Shown here: piece by piece, positions 1 to 6,481 of the stretch
How the letters are laid out: each line of letters opens with the position of its first letter
How positions within the stretch are numbered: position 1 is the first letter of the stretch
Assembly: GCA_945835425.1 (NCBI GenBank)
Contig: CAMAJC010000083.1
Location: forward strand, 1-7,559
DNA length: 7,559 nt
DNA from: an uncultured Clostridia bacterium
GTDB lineage: Bacteria > Bacillota > Clostridia > Oscillospirales > Ruminococcaceae
Reading direction: 5' to 3'
The notes under the pieces: generated by a model
What the model was told of the DNA's origin: nothing
The model's database searches: none
The model's input: the letters and a program-made list of their open reading frames with translations, nothing else
Made by a program: the position numbers and the translations under genes

Positions 1-4
1 GAAT

Positions 5-11
5 AAAGGAG
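5..11 (+). promoter_or_regulatory. Ribosome binding site that fixes the TTG start of the U32 gene
   Basis: AAAGGAG lies 8 nt before the TTG at 20. No in-frame ATG gives a full-length protein, and the conserved N-terminal strand begins only a few residues after the TTG. This site therefore decides the start. Confidence 0.75.
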
Positions 12-19
12 AAATCCAT

Positions 20-1252
20 TTGCTGAAAACACATTATCCGGAGGTATTGGCTCCGGTGGGAGATTTTGAGCGGCTGGAGACGGCGCTGACCTTTGGGGCA
101 GACGCGGTCTACCTGGGCAGCACCGAGTACGGGATGCGCTCCGCCTCCGCGAATTTTGATATCGAGAGCCTGAAAAAAGCGGTCAAAATGGCCCACGAAA
201 AGGACGTGCGGGTGTATCTGACCTGCAACACCCTGCCGCGCAACGATGAGATCGACCGGATGGAGGACTTCCTGCGGGAAGCCGCCGCCACCGGCATCGA
301 CGCCTTTATCGTCACCGACCTGGGGGTTTTGTCCCTCGTCAAAAAGGCCGCGCCGGACGTGGAAATCCATATCTCCACCCAAAACGGCGTTGTCAACTGG
401 CTGGCCGCCACCGAGCTGTACAAAATGGGCGCAAAACGGGTCGTATTGGCAAGAGAACTTTCCCTCGACGAAATCCGCGTCATCCGGCAGAAGACGCCGC
501 CGGAGCTGGAGATCGAGGTCTTTGTCCATGGAGCGATGTGCATGTCCTTCTCGGGACGGTGTGTTTTGTCCAACTATATGGCCGACCGGGACGCAAACCG
601 CGGCCAGTGCGCCCAGCCCTGCCGCTGGAAATACACCCTGATGGAGGAAAAACGGCCCGGGCAGTACTTCCCGGTTTTTGAAGAGGACGAGGGCACCTAC
701 ATCCTCAACGCCAAGGACCTGTGCATGATCGAGTATATCGACAAGCTGGTGGAGGCGGGTGTGACCTCCCTGAAAATCGAAGGGCGCGCCAAGTCCTCCT
801 ACTATGTCGGCGTCGTCACAAACGCTTACCGCTGCGCAGTGGACAGCTATCTCCGCACGCCGGACAGCTGGCAGCTGGACCCGTGGCTGCTGGACGAGGT
901 ACGCAAGGTCTCTCACCGGGATTATTCCACCGGCTTCTACTTCGGCCGTCCGGAACAGGGACAGCGGTATGAGGGCGCGGGCTATATCCGCAACTGCGAT
1001 ATCGTCGCTCTCGTGGACAGGGTGGAAGACGGCAGAATTTACTGCACCCAGAAAAACAAGTTCCTGGACGGCGACACGCTGGAGCTGCTCTGCCCCGGAG
1101 AAAAGCCCGTTTCCTTTGTTATCTCCGGCATGACCGACGGCGAAGGCAACCCCATCGCCGATACCCGTCACCCGGCCATGGCCTTTTCTTTCCCCGCTTC
1201 CCTTCTGGATGTGGCGCCGGTTCCCGGCAGCATCATCCGGAAAAATGTATAA
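20..1252 (+). CDS. Peptidase U32 family Fe-S protein, probable tRNA/rRNA hydroxylation enzyme (TrhP/YrrO-like)
   Basis: This 410-residue protein belongs to the U32 family, once called peptidases. Characterised members (TrhP, RlhA, UbiU/UbiV) carry a 4Fe-4S cluster and take part in hydroxylation of tRNA U34, 23S rRNA or ubiquinone precursors. Seen in the sequence: an N-terminal start typical of the family (EVLAPVGDFERLETAL, residues 8-23); the U32 signature at residues 166-184 (EVFVHGAMCMSFSGRCVLS); and four cysteines at 174, 181, 197 and 201 placed as in the cluster-binding members. A C-terminal beta-rich part of roughly 90 residues (about 320-410) follows, as in longer U32 proteins. The length is close to B. 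subtilis YrrO (TrhP2). The start is TTG, chosen because AAAGGAG at 5-11 sits 8 nt upstream. Cytosolic; there is no signal peptide. Family assignment is firm, but the exact substrate is inferred; tRNA hydroxylation is the most likely role. Confidence 0.93.
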   Translation: MLKTHYPEVLAPVGDFERLETALTFGADAVYLGSTEYGMRSASANFDIESLKKAVKMAHEKDVRVYLTCNTLPRNDEIDRMEDFLREAAATGIDAFIVTDLGVLSLVKKAAPDVEIHISTQNGVVNWLAATELYKMGAKRVVLARELSLDEIRVIRQKTPPELEIEVFVHGAMCMSFSGRCVLSNYMADRDANRGQCAQPCRWKYTLMEEKRPGQYFPVFEEDEGTYILNAKDLCMIEYIDKLVEAGVTSLKIEGRAKSSYYVGVVTNAYRCAVDSYLRTPDSWQLDPWLLDEVRKVSHRDYSTGFYFGRPEQGQRYEGAGYIRNCDIVALVDRVEDGRIYCTQKNKFLDGDTLELLCPGEKPVSFVISGMTDGEGNPIADTRHPAMAFSFPASLLDVAPVPGSIIRKNV

Positions 1253-1310
1253 ATCCCACCCAACGCAAAACGACACCGCGGCCTTTGCTGCCGAAAGGAG
1301 ATCTTCATTC

Positions 1311-2039
1311 ATGGCAAAATCCAAAGAAACATCCACCGCTGCCGGCGCCGGCACTTCCAGTGCTCAACAGACCGTCCAGCTGCACAACAGCCCGCGCGAA
1401 CTGGCTCTGCAGACCCTCAAAACCCTGTGCATCTGCAACGTCATCTGCGTCGTCATCGTCTTTTCGATGAGCGCCGTCATGAACTGGGGCGTCGGCGGCA
1501 TCCTGCTGACCGAGCTGGTCTGTATCCTGATCACCGGCATCACCCTGTATGCCCAGAGCTGGGGCTTCGGGGACAAGGACGCAAACTACCTGCAGTTCGG
1601 CCGGATGGTCTATGACCCCTACAAGCCGCTGAAATACGGTCTGATTGCCATTGCACCCGGCCTCATTTCGGATATCATGCTGATTATCTCCAAGATTTCC
1701 GGCAGCTTCGACCTTTTATGGGTCTACCGGCTGATGAACGCGCCGGTCTGGCCGCTGATCAATCTGATCCACCCCTACGGCCTCCATGCCCATGAGGCCA
1801 CCGAGGAAACCGTCGTCATGGCCGGTACCCAGTACGAGGAGGTCATCGCGGCGGCTGACGCCACCCCTGCCTGCGGCTGGGGCAAGATGATCGTCATGAT
1901 GCTGCTGCCGCTTCTGTACATCCTGTTCATGTGGATCGGGTATGAGCTGGGCCGCAGACGGTTCTCGATCAGCAACAAGCTGGTCTATGTCGATAAAGAC
2001 GGCAAAAAGAGCGGCAAAAAATCGAGAAAACTTTTTTAA
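1311..2039 (+). CDS. Unrecognised multi-spanning membrane protein
   Basis: I do not recognise this 242-residue protein. The first about 30 residues are polar and rich in Ala, Ser and Thr. Hydrophobic segments follow at about 36-57, 61-81, 109-127, perhaps 139-153 (short, with Pro and Asn), and 192-212, giving four or five likely membrane spans. The tail is strongly basic (KDGKKSGKKSRK, 229-240), which favours a cytoplasmic C-terminus by the positive-inside rule. The acidic stretch HEATEETVVMAGTQYEE (161-177) probably forms a soluble loop. No catalytic or transporter motif is visible. The ATG at 1311 is preferred over an in-frame ATG at 1209 because GAAAGGAG at 1293-1300 sits 10 nt upstream, and the longer version would overlap the U32 gene by 44 nt. 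It lies 58 nt after the U32 gene and 80 nt before cwlD. A link to sporulation is only suggested by position. Confidence 0.85.
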   Translation: MAKSKETSTAAGAGTSSAQQTVQLHNSPRELALQTLKTLCICNVICVVIVFSMSAVMNWGVGGILLTELVCILITGITLYAQSWGFGDKDANYLQFGRMVYDPYKPLKYGLIAIAPGLISDIMLIISKISGSFDLLWVYRLMNAPVWPLINLIHPYGLHAHEATEETVVMAGTQYEEVIAAADATPACGWGKMIVMMLLPLLYILFMWIGYELGRRRFSISNKLVYVDKDGKKSGKKSRKLF

Positions 2040-2075
2040 GGGAAACCGTTCATCCGAGGTTTTATAAGGGATGAA

Positions 2076-2113
2076 ACCACCCGGATGCGCATATCATTTT
2101 CGGGAGAGGTGGT
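2076..2113 (+). promoter_or_regulatory. Possible hairpin covering the cwlD ribosome binding site
   Basis: ACCACC at 2076-2081 is the exact complement of GGTGGT at 2108-2113, which overlaps the end of the cwlD Shine-Dalgarno site. An alternative inner pairing, CCCG (2080-2083) with CGGG (2101-2104), would tighten the fold with a bulge. No T run follows, so it is not a terminator. The stem is short and could be chance in GC-rich DNA. Confidence 0.25.
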
Positions 2114-2119
2114 GCGCAG

Positions 2120-2884
2120 ATGGGCAAAAAGCAGCATACAGGCAGCAGATCGCTGCATTTACGGTCACTGGCGGCGGTATCGGCGATACTGCTGATGGTG
2201 ACCGGACTTATTTTAGGCGCTTCTCTGATCCGGCGGAGCATCGCCGAACACGACGCTCTCCAGACGATGAGCCGCGAGATTTATTCCGGCAGCATCCGTC
2301 CCCATATCGTCCTCGACCCCGGCCACGGCGGCATGGACGGCGGCGCGATCGGCTGCGACGGTTCGGTCGAGAAGGAGATAAACCTTGAAATCAGCCTGCT
2401 GCTGCGGGATTTGCTGGGTGCGTTCGGGTACGACGTGACCATGATACGGATGGATGACACCGACCTCGGCGGCGGCAGCGGGACTGTCCGGGAACAGAAA
2501 AAGGCCGATTTGGCGGCGCGGCTCGAAATCATGGAGCAAGACCCCGGCGCGGCCGTCCTGATGATCCATCAAAACCAGTTCACCCAGTCCAAGTACCACG
2601 GCGCCCAGATGTTTTACGGCCTGAAGGACACGTCGTCAAAGCTGCTGGCCGAAAACCTCCGCGGCAGCATTATCGATCTTGTGCAGCCGGACAACACGCG
2701 GGAAATCAAGCCCGCGACCGACGACGTATGGCTGCTGATGCAGTGCACAAACCCGATCGTCCTGGTGGAATGCGGCTTTCTCTCCAACCCGGAGGAGTGC
2801 GCCCTTTTGCAGGACAGCGCCTATCAGCAGCAGATGGCTTTCGCTATTGCGGCAGGAACGGCGGCTGCGGTTCCATCAAAATAA
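2120..2884 (+). CDS. cwlD: N-acetylmuramoyl-L-alanine amidase, CwlD-like (spore cortex)
   Basis: Zinc amidases of the Amidase_3 family cut the bond between N-acetylmuramic acid and L-alanine in peptidoglycan. CwlD does this in the forming spore, giving the substrate that PdaA turns into muramic-delta-lactam, the mark read by germination enzymes. The 254-residue protein has one N-terminal membrane segment (about 16-38, basic residues before it), so it is probably a signal anchor with the enzyme outside the membrane. Catalytic motifs are in family order: DPGHGGMDGGA (66-76, zinc ligand His69), the EK pair with likely ligand Glu84, MIHQN (148-152, ligand His150), and VECGFLSNPEE (217-227, catalytic Glu218). 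Length and the HGAQMFYG stretch (160-167) fit CwlD (about 237 residues in B. subtilis) better than vegetative amidases; there are no SPOR, SH3 or CwlB-type repeats. The ribosome site is GGGAGAGGTGG at 2102-2112. radA begins 19 nt downstream. Family is firm; the CwlD assignment is likely. Confidence 0.88.
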   Translation: MGKKQHTGSRSLHLRSLAAVSAILLMVTGLILGASLIRRSIAEHDALQTMSREIYSGSIRPHIVLDPGHGGMDGGAIGCDGSVEKEINLEISLLLRDLLGAFGYDVTMIRMDDTDLGGGSGTVREQKKADLAARLEIMEQDPGAAVLMIHQNQFTQSKYHGAQMFYGLKDTSSKLLAENLRGSIIDLVQPDNTREIKPATDDVWLLMQCTNPIVLVECGFLSNPEECALLQDSAYQQQMAFAIAAGTAAAVPSK

Positions 2885-2903
2885 CCAGAAAAGAGGACAG
2901 CGT

Positions 2904-4292
2904 ATGGCAAAGACGGCTAAACCAAAGGAAATCTATATCTGCAGTGAGTGCGGGTACGAAACGCCGAAATGGATGGGCAAATGCCCGATGTGCGGGGAAT
3001 GGAACAGCTTTTCCGCTGTGGCGCCGCTCACCTCCTCCGCTGCGCCCTTCGCCCGGAGCAAGGCCGCTTCTGCAAGGCCTGCTGAGGTCGCCTCCATCCG
3101 CAGCGACCTTTCCGACGGAGACGCCATCCGCTACCATACGGGGCTGTCCGAGCTGGACCGGGTGCTGGGCGGCGGACTGGTGAAAGGCTCGCTGGTGCTG
3201 CTGGGCGGCGACCCGGGCATCGGCAAGTCGACGCTGCTGCTGCAGATTTCCCAGGCGCTGGCGGAAAACCTCAAGGTGCTCTATGTCTCGGGCGAGGAAT
3301 CGGCCGGGCAGCTGCACCTGCGGGCGAGAAGGCTCGGGGTGGACGCGGAAAACCTCTTTGTCCTCGCCTGCGGCGACCTCGACACGGTCATCGCCACCAT
3401 CGGACAGGAGCGCCCGCAGATCGTCGTCATTGACTCGATTCAGACGATGATGCTCTCGGCGGTCGGCTCCTCCGCCGGCAGCGTCACCCAGGTGCGGGAA
3501 TGCACCAACGCCCTCCTCGGCGTCGCCAAGGAAAACGACATCTCCATCATCCTCGTCGGCCATGTGACCAAGGAAGGGAATCTTGCAGGGCCGCGGATGC
3601 TGGAGCATATGGTCGATGCGGTTTTCCAGTTCGAGGGCGAGCAGAACCACGCCTACCGGATGCTGCGGGCGGTCAAAAACCGGTACGGCGCGACCAATGA
3701 GATCGCGGTCTTTGAGATGAAGGACAAAGGCCTGTCCCAGGTGCCGAACCCGTCGGCGATGCTCCTTTCCGAGCGGCCGGAAGGGGTTTCCGGCTCCTGC
3801 GTCGTCTGCGTGCTGGAAGGGAGCAGGCCGATTCTCGCGGAGGTGCAGGCGCTGATCACCCGCTCGAGTTTCGCTTCTCCGAGGCGGATGGCGACGGGGT
3901 TTGACCACAACCGGATGAGCCTGCTGCTGGCCGTGCTGGAAAAGCGGGCAGGCTATACCTTCTCGGCGCTGGACGCTTATGTAAACGTCGTCGGCGGACT
4001 GTGGCTGGACGAGCCTGCGTCCGACCTGCCGATCGCGTTGGCGCTGGTGTCGGGGCTGCGGGACAAGCCCATCCCGGCCGGGCTGATCGCCATCGGTGAG
4101 ATCGGGCTGGGCGGCGAAGTGCGCAGTGTGATCCGGCTGGAAGACCGCATCCGGGAGGCCCAGCGGCTGGGCTTTACCCGGTGTTTGGTACCGGCGGCGT
4201 CGCTGAAAGGGATGGACCTGTCGGCATATACCATCAAGGTTGTCGGCGTGCGGGACGTGGTCGAAGCGCTCCGGGCTATTCCATCTGAGTAA
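2904..4292 (+). CDS. radA: DNA repair/recombination ATPase RadA (Sms)
   Basis: RadA is a ring-forming DnaB-like ATPase that extends D-loops and helps process branched DNA during recombination and repair. The 462-residue protein has all of the family's parts in order: a four-cysteine zinc finger (Cys13, 16, 27, 30, in CSECGY...GKCPMCGEW); a linker of low complexity at about 35-75; a RecA-like core with Walker A GGDPGIGKST (101-110) and a Walker B strand IVVIDSIQ (173-180, Asp177); the RadA signature KNRYG (258-262); and a C-terminal Lon-like domain (about 285-462). Length matches the family (about 455-460). The ATG at 2904 is preferred over an in-frame ATG at 2847, because AAGAGG at 2891-2896 lies 7 nt upstream and the protein then starts with the usual short lead to the zinc finger. 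It follows cwlD by 19 nt and is followed by the hydrolase gene after 12 nt, so all three are probably one transcript. Confidence 0.98.
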   Translation: MAKTAKPKEIYICSECGYETPKWMGKCPMCGEWNSFSAVAPLTSSAAPFARSKAASARPAEVASIRSDLSDGDAIRYHTGLSELDRVLGGGLVKGSLVLLGGDPGIGKSTLLLQISQALAENLKVLYVSGEESAGQLHLRARRLGVDAENLFVLACGDLDTVIATIGQERPQIVVIDSIQTMMLSAVGSSAGSVTQVRECTNALLGVAKENDISIILVGHVTKEGNLAGPRMLEHMVDAVFQFEGEQNHAYRMLRAVKNRYGATNEIAVFEMKDKGLSQVPNPSAMLLSERPEGVSGSCVVCVLEGSRPILAEVQALITRSSFASPRRMATGFDHNRMSLLLAVLEKRAGYTFSALDAYVNVVGGLWLDEPASDLPIALALVSGLRDKPIPAGLIAIGEIGLGGEVRSVIRLEDRIREAQRLGFTRCLVPAASLKGMDLSAYTIKVVGVRDVVEALRAIPSE

Positions 4293-4304
4293 AGGCGGCT
4301 TAAA

Positions 4305-4985
4305 ATGGATATCAAACTGCATTATATGGAGTGTGGGACAGGCGCACCGCTGATTCTGCTGCACGGAAACGGCGAGGACGGGAGCTATTTTGTCCATCAG
4401 ATTGAATATTTTTCCAAAAACCGCCGGGTCATCGCCGTCGACACCCGCGGACACGGGCAGTCCCCAAGAGGAGACGCGCCCTTTACCATCCGCCAGTTTG
4501 CGGAAGACCTGCGGGCGTTTATGGACGAGCTGGCAATCGAAAAGGCGGATATCCTCGGGTTTTCCGACGGCGGCAATATCGCGCTTATCTTTGCGCTCCA
4601 ATATCCTAAGCGGGTGGACAAACTGATTCTGAACGGCGCAAACTTAAAAGGCAGCGGCGTCAAATTCCATGTTCAGTTCCCCATCGTCCTCGGGTACAAA
4701 CTCGCGTCGCTCTTTGCCCGGAAAAGCCCGGAGGCGCGGAAAAACGCCGAAATGCTGGGGCTGATGGTCAATGACCCGAATATCGATGTGAGCGAACTGT
4801 CCCGCATCACCGCCAAAACCCTCGTCATCGCCGGAACAAAGGACATGATCAGGGAAAGCCATACAAAGATAATCGCACAGCATATCCCGGGCGCGGAGCT
4901 CATCCTGCTCCCCGGCGACCATTTTGTCGCGAACCGCAGCCCGGCGGCATTTAACCGGGCAGTGGAAGCCTTTTTGGAAAAATAA
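4305..4985 (+). CDS. Alpha/beta hydrolase, substrate unknown
   Basis: This 226-residue protein has the alpha/beta hydrolase fold pattern. Seen: the oxyanion-hole motif HGNGED (20-25), the DTRGHGQS turn (46-53), the nucleophile elbow GFSDGG (85-90) with Ser87, the acidic member Asp180 (VIAGTKDMI, 174-182), and the catalytic His206 in PGDHF (203-207). The order Ser-Asp-His is complete, so it should be active. At 226 residues it is short for the family, with a small lid (about 118-165) that would leave an open active site. There is no signal peptide, so it is cytosolic. The family spans esterases, lipases, dehalogenases and C-C hydrolases, and the sequence alone does not name a substrate. It begins 12 nt after radA with only a weak ribosome site (AAAGG at 4291-4295, overlapping the radA stop), which suggests translational coupling. 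A terminator follows directly. Confidence 0.92.
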   Translation: MDIKLHYMECGTGAPLILLHGNGEDGSYFVHQIEYFSKNRRVIAVDTRGHGQSPRGDAPFTIRQFAEDLRAFMDELAIEKADILGFSDGGNIALIFALQYPKRVDKLILNGANLKGSGVKFHVQFPIVLGYKLASLFARKSPEARKNAEMLGLMVNDPNIDVSELSRITAKTLVIAGTKDMIRESHTKIIAQHIPGAELILLPGDHFVANRSPAAFNRAVEAFLEK

Positions 4986-4993
4986 CAGTCTGA

Positions 4994-5028
4994 CAGACGG
5001 AATATCGGTGATTTTTCGTCTGTTTTTT
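4994..5028 (+). terminator. Rho-independent terminator after the alpha/beta hydrolase
   Basis: CAGACGGAA (4994-5002) pairs with TTTCGTCTG (5014-5022) to form a 9-bp stem with one G-U pair and an 11-nt loop. TTTTTT (5023-5028) follows, and more T-rich sequence continues to about 5047. It closes the left gene block. Confidence 0.8.
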
Positions 5029-5067
5029 CTGTTTATATATTTTTTTCTCATGTTCAAAATATGTGCA

Positions 5068-5096
5068 TTGTTCTTGTCCTTTTGATTTGCTATAAT
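5068..5096 (+). promoter_or_regulatory. Extended -10 promoter for the SGNH esterase gene
   Basis: A perfect TATAAT at 5091-5096 is preceded by TG at 5088-5089, giving the extended -10 form TGnTATAAT. A partial -35 box TTGTTC (5068-5073, three of six consensus bases) lies 17 nt upstream. The AT-rich setting stands out from the GC-rich genes around it. Transcription would begin near 5102-5104, leaving a leader of about 155 nt before the esterase start. Confidence 0.7.
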
Positions 5097-5101
5097 AAAA
5101 A

Positions 5102-5252
5102 TGATGAATTTAGGCAGATATCAGGATGCGGAGCGGTTTCATTTTTTCATATGCGTTCTGATGTTTACACAGACCTCTGACGCATGGGGGATACGCATAA
5201 AATGCGCCGAGGTTCATAAACAGCAATAAAAATAAATCAGTTAAAGGAAGGT
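5102..5252 (+). promoter_or_regulatory. Long leader with repeated ATGCG/CGCAT elements
   Basis: This AT-rich stretch before the esterase gene holds no recognised gene. It contains ATGCG at 5126-5130, 5151-5155 and 5202-5206, and the complement CGCAT at 5181-5185 and 5194-5198; another ATGCG lies at 5253-5257, just at the start region. Pairings that exclude one another are possible: ATGCGT (5151-5156) with ACGCAT (5180-5185), CGCAT (5194-5198) with ATGCG (5202-5206), or ATACGCAT (5191-5198) with ATGCGTAT (5253-5260), the last covering the start codon region. It matches no riboswitch class that I can recognise by eye. A regulatory function is inferred. Confidence 0.4.
5243..5251 (+). promoter_or_regulatory. 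Ribosome binding site of the SGNH esterase gene
   Basis: AAAGGAAGG lies 1 nt before an ATG at 5253 and 7 nt before an in-frame ATG at 5259. The spacing favours 5259 as the working start; 5253 would leave almost no spacer. The difference is two residues. Confidence 0.6.
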
Positions 5253-5258
5253 ATGCGT

Positions 5259-6425
5259 ATGGGAAAATGGGTAACAGTTTTTGCGGCAGCACCCCGGGAA
5301 GGAAAGATCGGCGCCTGCGACCTGCGGGACCGGACGGTGCGCCTGGTTACAAAAGTGAATCTGTCGGGAGACATGCTGCGGCTGCGGATCGGCAATCTTT
5401 TTGGTGAAGAGCCGCTGAAAATCGGGCAGATCACCGTCTGGAACGGGAAAAACTGCGCGGATATCACCTTTGGCGGGCAGCCGTCCCTGCGGCTGGCGCC
5501 GGGCGGCACCGTTTACAGCGACGAGGTTTATCTGCCGGTGACTGCGGGCGATACCCTCAAAGTCCTCTTTTATTTTCCGGAAAACGCGCCTGTCTGCCGC
5601 TCGGTCAGCGGCACTTGGCCCACGGAGCACTCGGCACCCGGAAACTTTACCGGTCAGCCGGATTTCGCGGCAGCGGAAGACGACCTGCGCGGAAATATGC
5701 CCTTCCCTGCGCCTGACCCGCTGCCCGGGCTGATGAATATCGACATTCTGGCGGAAGAAAACACCTGCGCCGTCGCGGCTTTCGGCGATTCGATCACCGA
5801 AATGCGGCTGTGGTTTGACCCGATGGCGGAAGGATTTGCCGACAAGCGAAAAGGAAAAATGGCGCTCTTAAACCTCGGCATCAGCGGCAACCGGCTGCTC
5901 TATTCGACCGGCGGAAAGTTTACCGGAATGGCAGGCGAGCTGTTCGGCGTGTCCGGTCTCAAGCGGATGGACTGGGATTTGCTCGGCGCCAGCGGCATCA
6001 AAACAGTCCTCCTGGCCCTCGGCGTCAACGACGTCAGCCAGCCCGGCAGCGGCGAGTTCTGCCCGCCGCTTGAGGAGCGCTGCACGCTGGATGAGTTTGC
6101 CGCGGGTGTATCGAAGGTCGTCCGGCGGCTCCATGAGGCCGGAATCAAGGTCATCGCCTGCACCATCACGCCCTTCGGCGGAATGCCCGGGTGCTGCGAC
6201 GAGACGATGGAGCTGCGGGATGAGATCAACGGCTGGCTGGTACGATCTGCTGCGGCCGGAGATATCGACGGGGTCATTGACTTTGGGTCAGCTGTGGAGG
6301 ACCCGGAAAAGCCCGGCTACATGGTGCCGGCATACGATTCCGGCGACCATCTGCATCCCAGCCCTCTCGGCGGTGAACAGATGGCGGCTGCGGGCTTAAA
6401 GCAGCTGGAAAATCTGCTGTCATAA
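5259..6425 (+). CDS. SGNH/GDSL hydrolase, XynE-like esterase
   Basis: SGNH hydrolases are Ser-dependent esterases; the XynE-like branch includes rumen enzymes that remove acetyl or aryl esters from plant polysaccharides. This 388-residue protein has an N-terminal domain of about 160 residues, apparently beta-rich, and then the catalytic domain. All four SGNH blocks are present: FGDSIT (175-180, nucleophile Ser178), NLGISGNR (205-212, Gly207 and Asn211), LGVND (254-258), and DSGDHLHPS (360-368, with Asp363 and His366). The stretches GISGNRLL, TITPFGG and YDSGDHLHP fit the XynE-like branch well. No signal peptide or membrane segment is visible, so the enzyme appears cytosolic and would act on small imported esters, such as acetylated oligosaccharides; this is inference. 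It has its own promoter and a strong terminator, so it is probably a single-gene unit. An alternative start at 5253 adds two residues. Confidence 0.92.
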   Translation: MGKWVTVFAAAPREGKIGACDLRDRTVRLVTKVNLSGDMLRLRIGNLFGEEPLKIGQITVWNGKNCADITFGGQPSLRLAPGGTVYSDEVYLPVTAGDTLKVLFYFPENAPVCRSVSGTWPTEHSAPGNFTGQPDFAAAEDDLRGNMPFPAPDPLPGLMNIDILAEENTCAVAAFGDSITEMRLWFDPMAEGFADKRKGKMALLNLGISGNRLLYSTGGKFTGMAGELFGVSGLKRMDWDLLGASGIKTVLLALGVNDVSQPGSGEFCPPLEERCTLDEFAAGVSKVVRRLHEAGIKVIACTITPFGGMPGCCDETMELRDEINGWLVRSAAAGDIDGVIDFGSAVEDPEKPGYMVPAYDSGDHLHPSPLGGEQMAAAGLKQLENLLS

Positions 6426-6430
6426 ACATA

Positions 6431-6473
6431 AACCGGGCAGAAAGCGTTTTCATACGTTTTCTGCCCGGTTTTT
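6431..6473 (+). terminator. Strong rho-independent terminator after the SGNH esterase
   Basis: AACCGGGCAGAAAGCG (6431-6446) pairs with CGTTTTCTGCCCGGTT (6455-6470) over 16 positions with one G-U pair, an 8-nt loop and TTTTT at 6469-6473. The opposite strand has no good T run, so it acts in the + direction. Confidence 0.93.
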
Positions 6474-6481
6474 CGCATATT

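Noticed and set aside
1..6. GAA TAA at the left edge as the end of an upstream gene
   Set aside because: One codon and a stop cannot support a gene call, although a closely spaced upstream gene is possible.
1209..1310. Upstream extension of the membrane protein to ATG 1209
   Set aside because: It would overlap the U32 gene and has no ribosome site, while ATG 1311 has a strong one.
2049..2075. Inverted repeat TTCATCC / GGATGAA after the membrane protein gene, as a terminator
   Set aside because: The stem is 7 bp, mostly AT at one end, and no T run follows the 3' arm. It is not a credible rho-independent terminator.
2847..2903. Upstream extension of RadA to ATG 2847
   Set aside because: It lies inside cwlD, lacks a ribosome site, and adds residues not usual before the RadA zinc finger.
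2844..4601. A 585-codon open frame on the minus strand opposite radA
   Set aside because: It is antisense to a complete, fully motif-matched radA. Its translation is rich in Arg, His, Gln and Pro with no domain pattern, as expected from the GC-rich third positions of the + strand gene.
4988..4998. Palindrome GTCTGACAGAC just before the first terminator, as an anti-terminator
   Set aside because: The two arms are separated by only one base, too few for an RNA loop, so it cannot compete with the terminator stem as a simple hairpin.
5110..5292. A 60-codon minus-strand open frame in the AT-rich gap
   Set aside because: It overlaps the start of the esterase gene, and no promoter or terminator supports it; its hydrophobic look comes from the AT-rich DNA.
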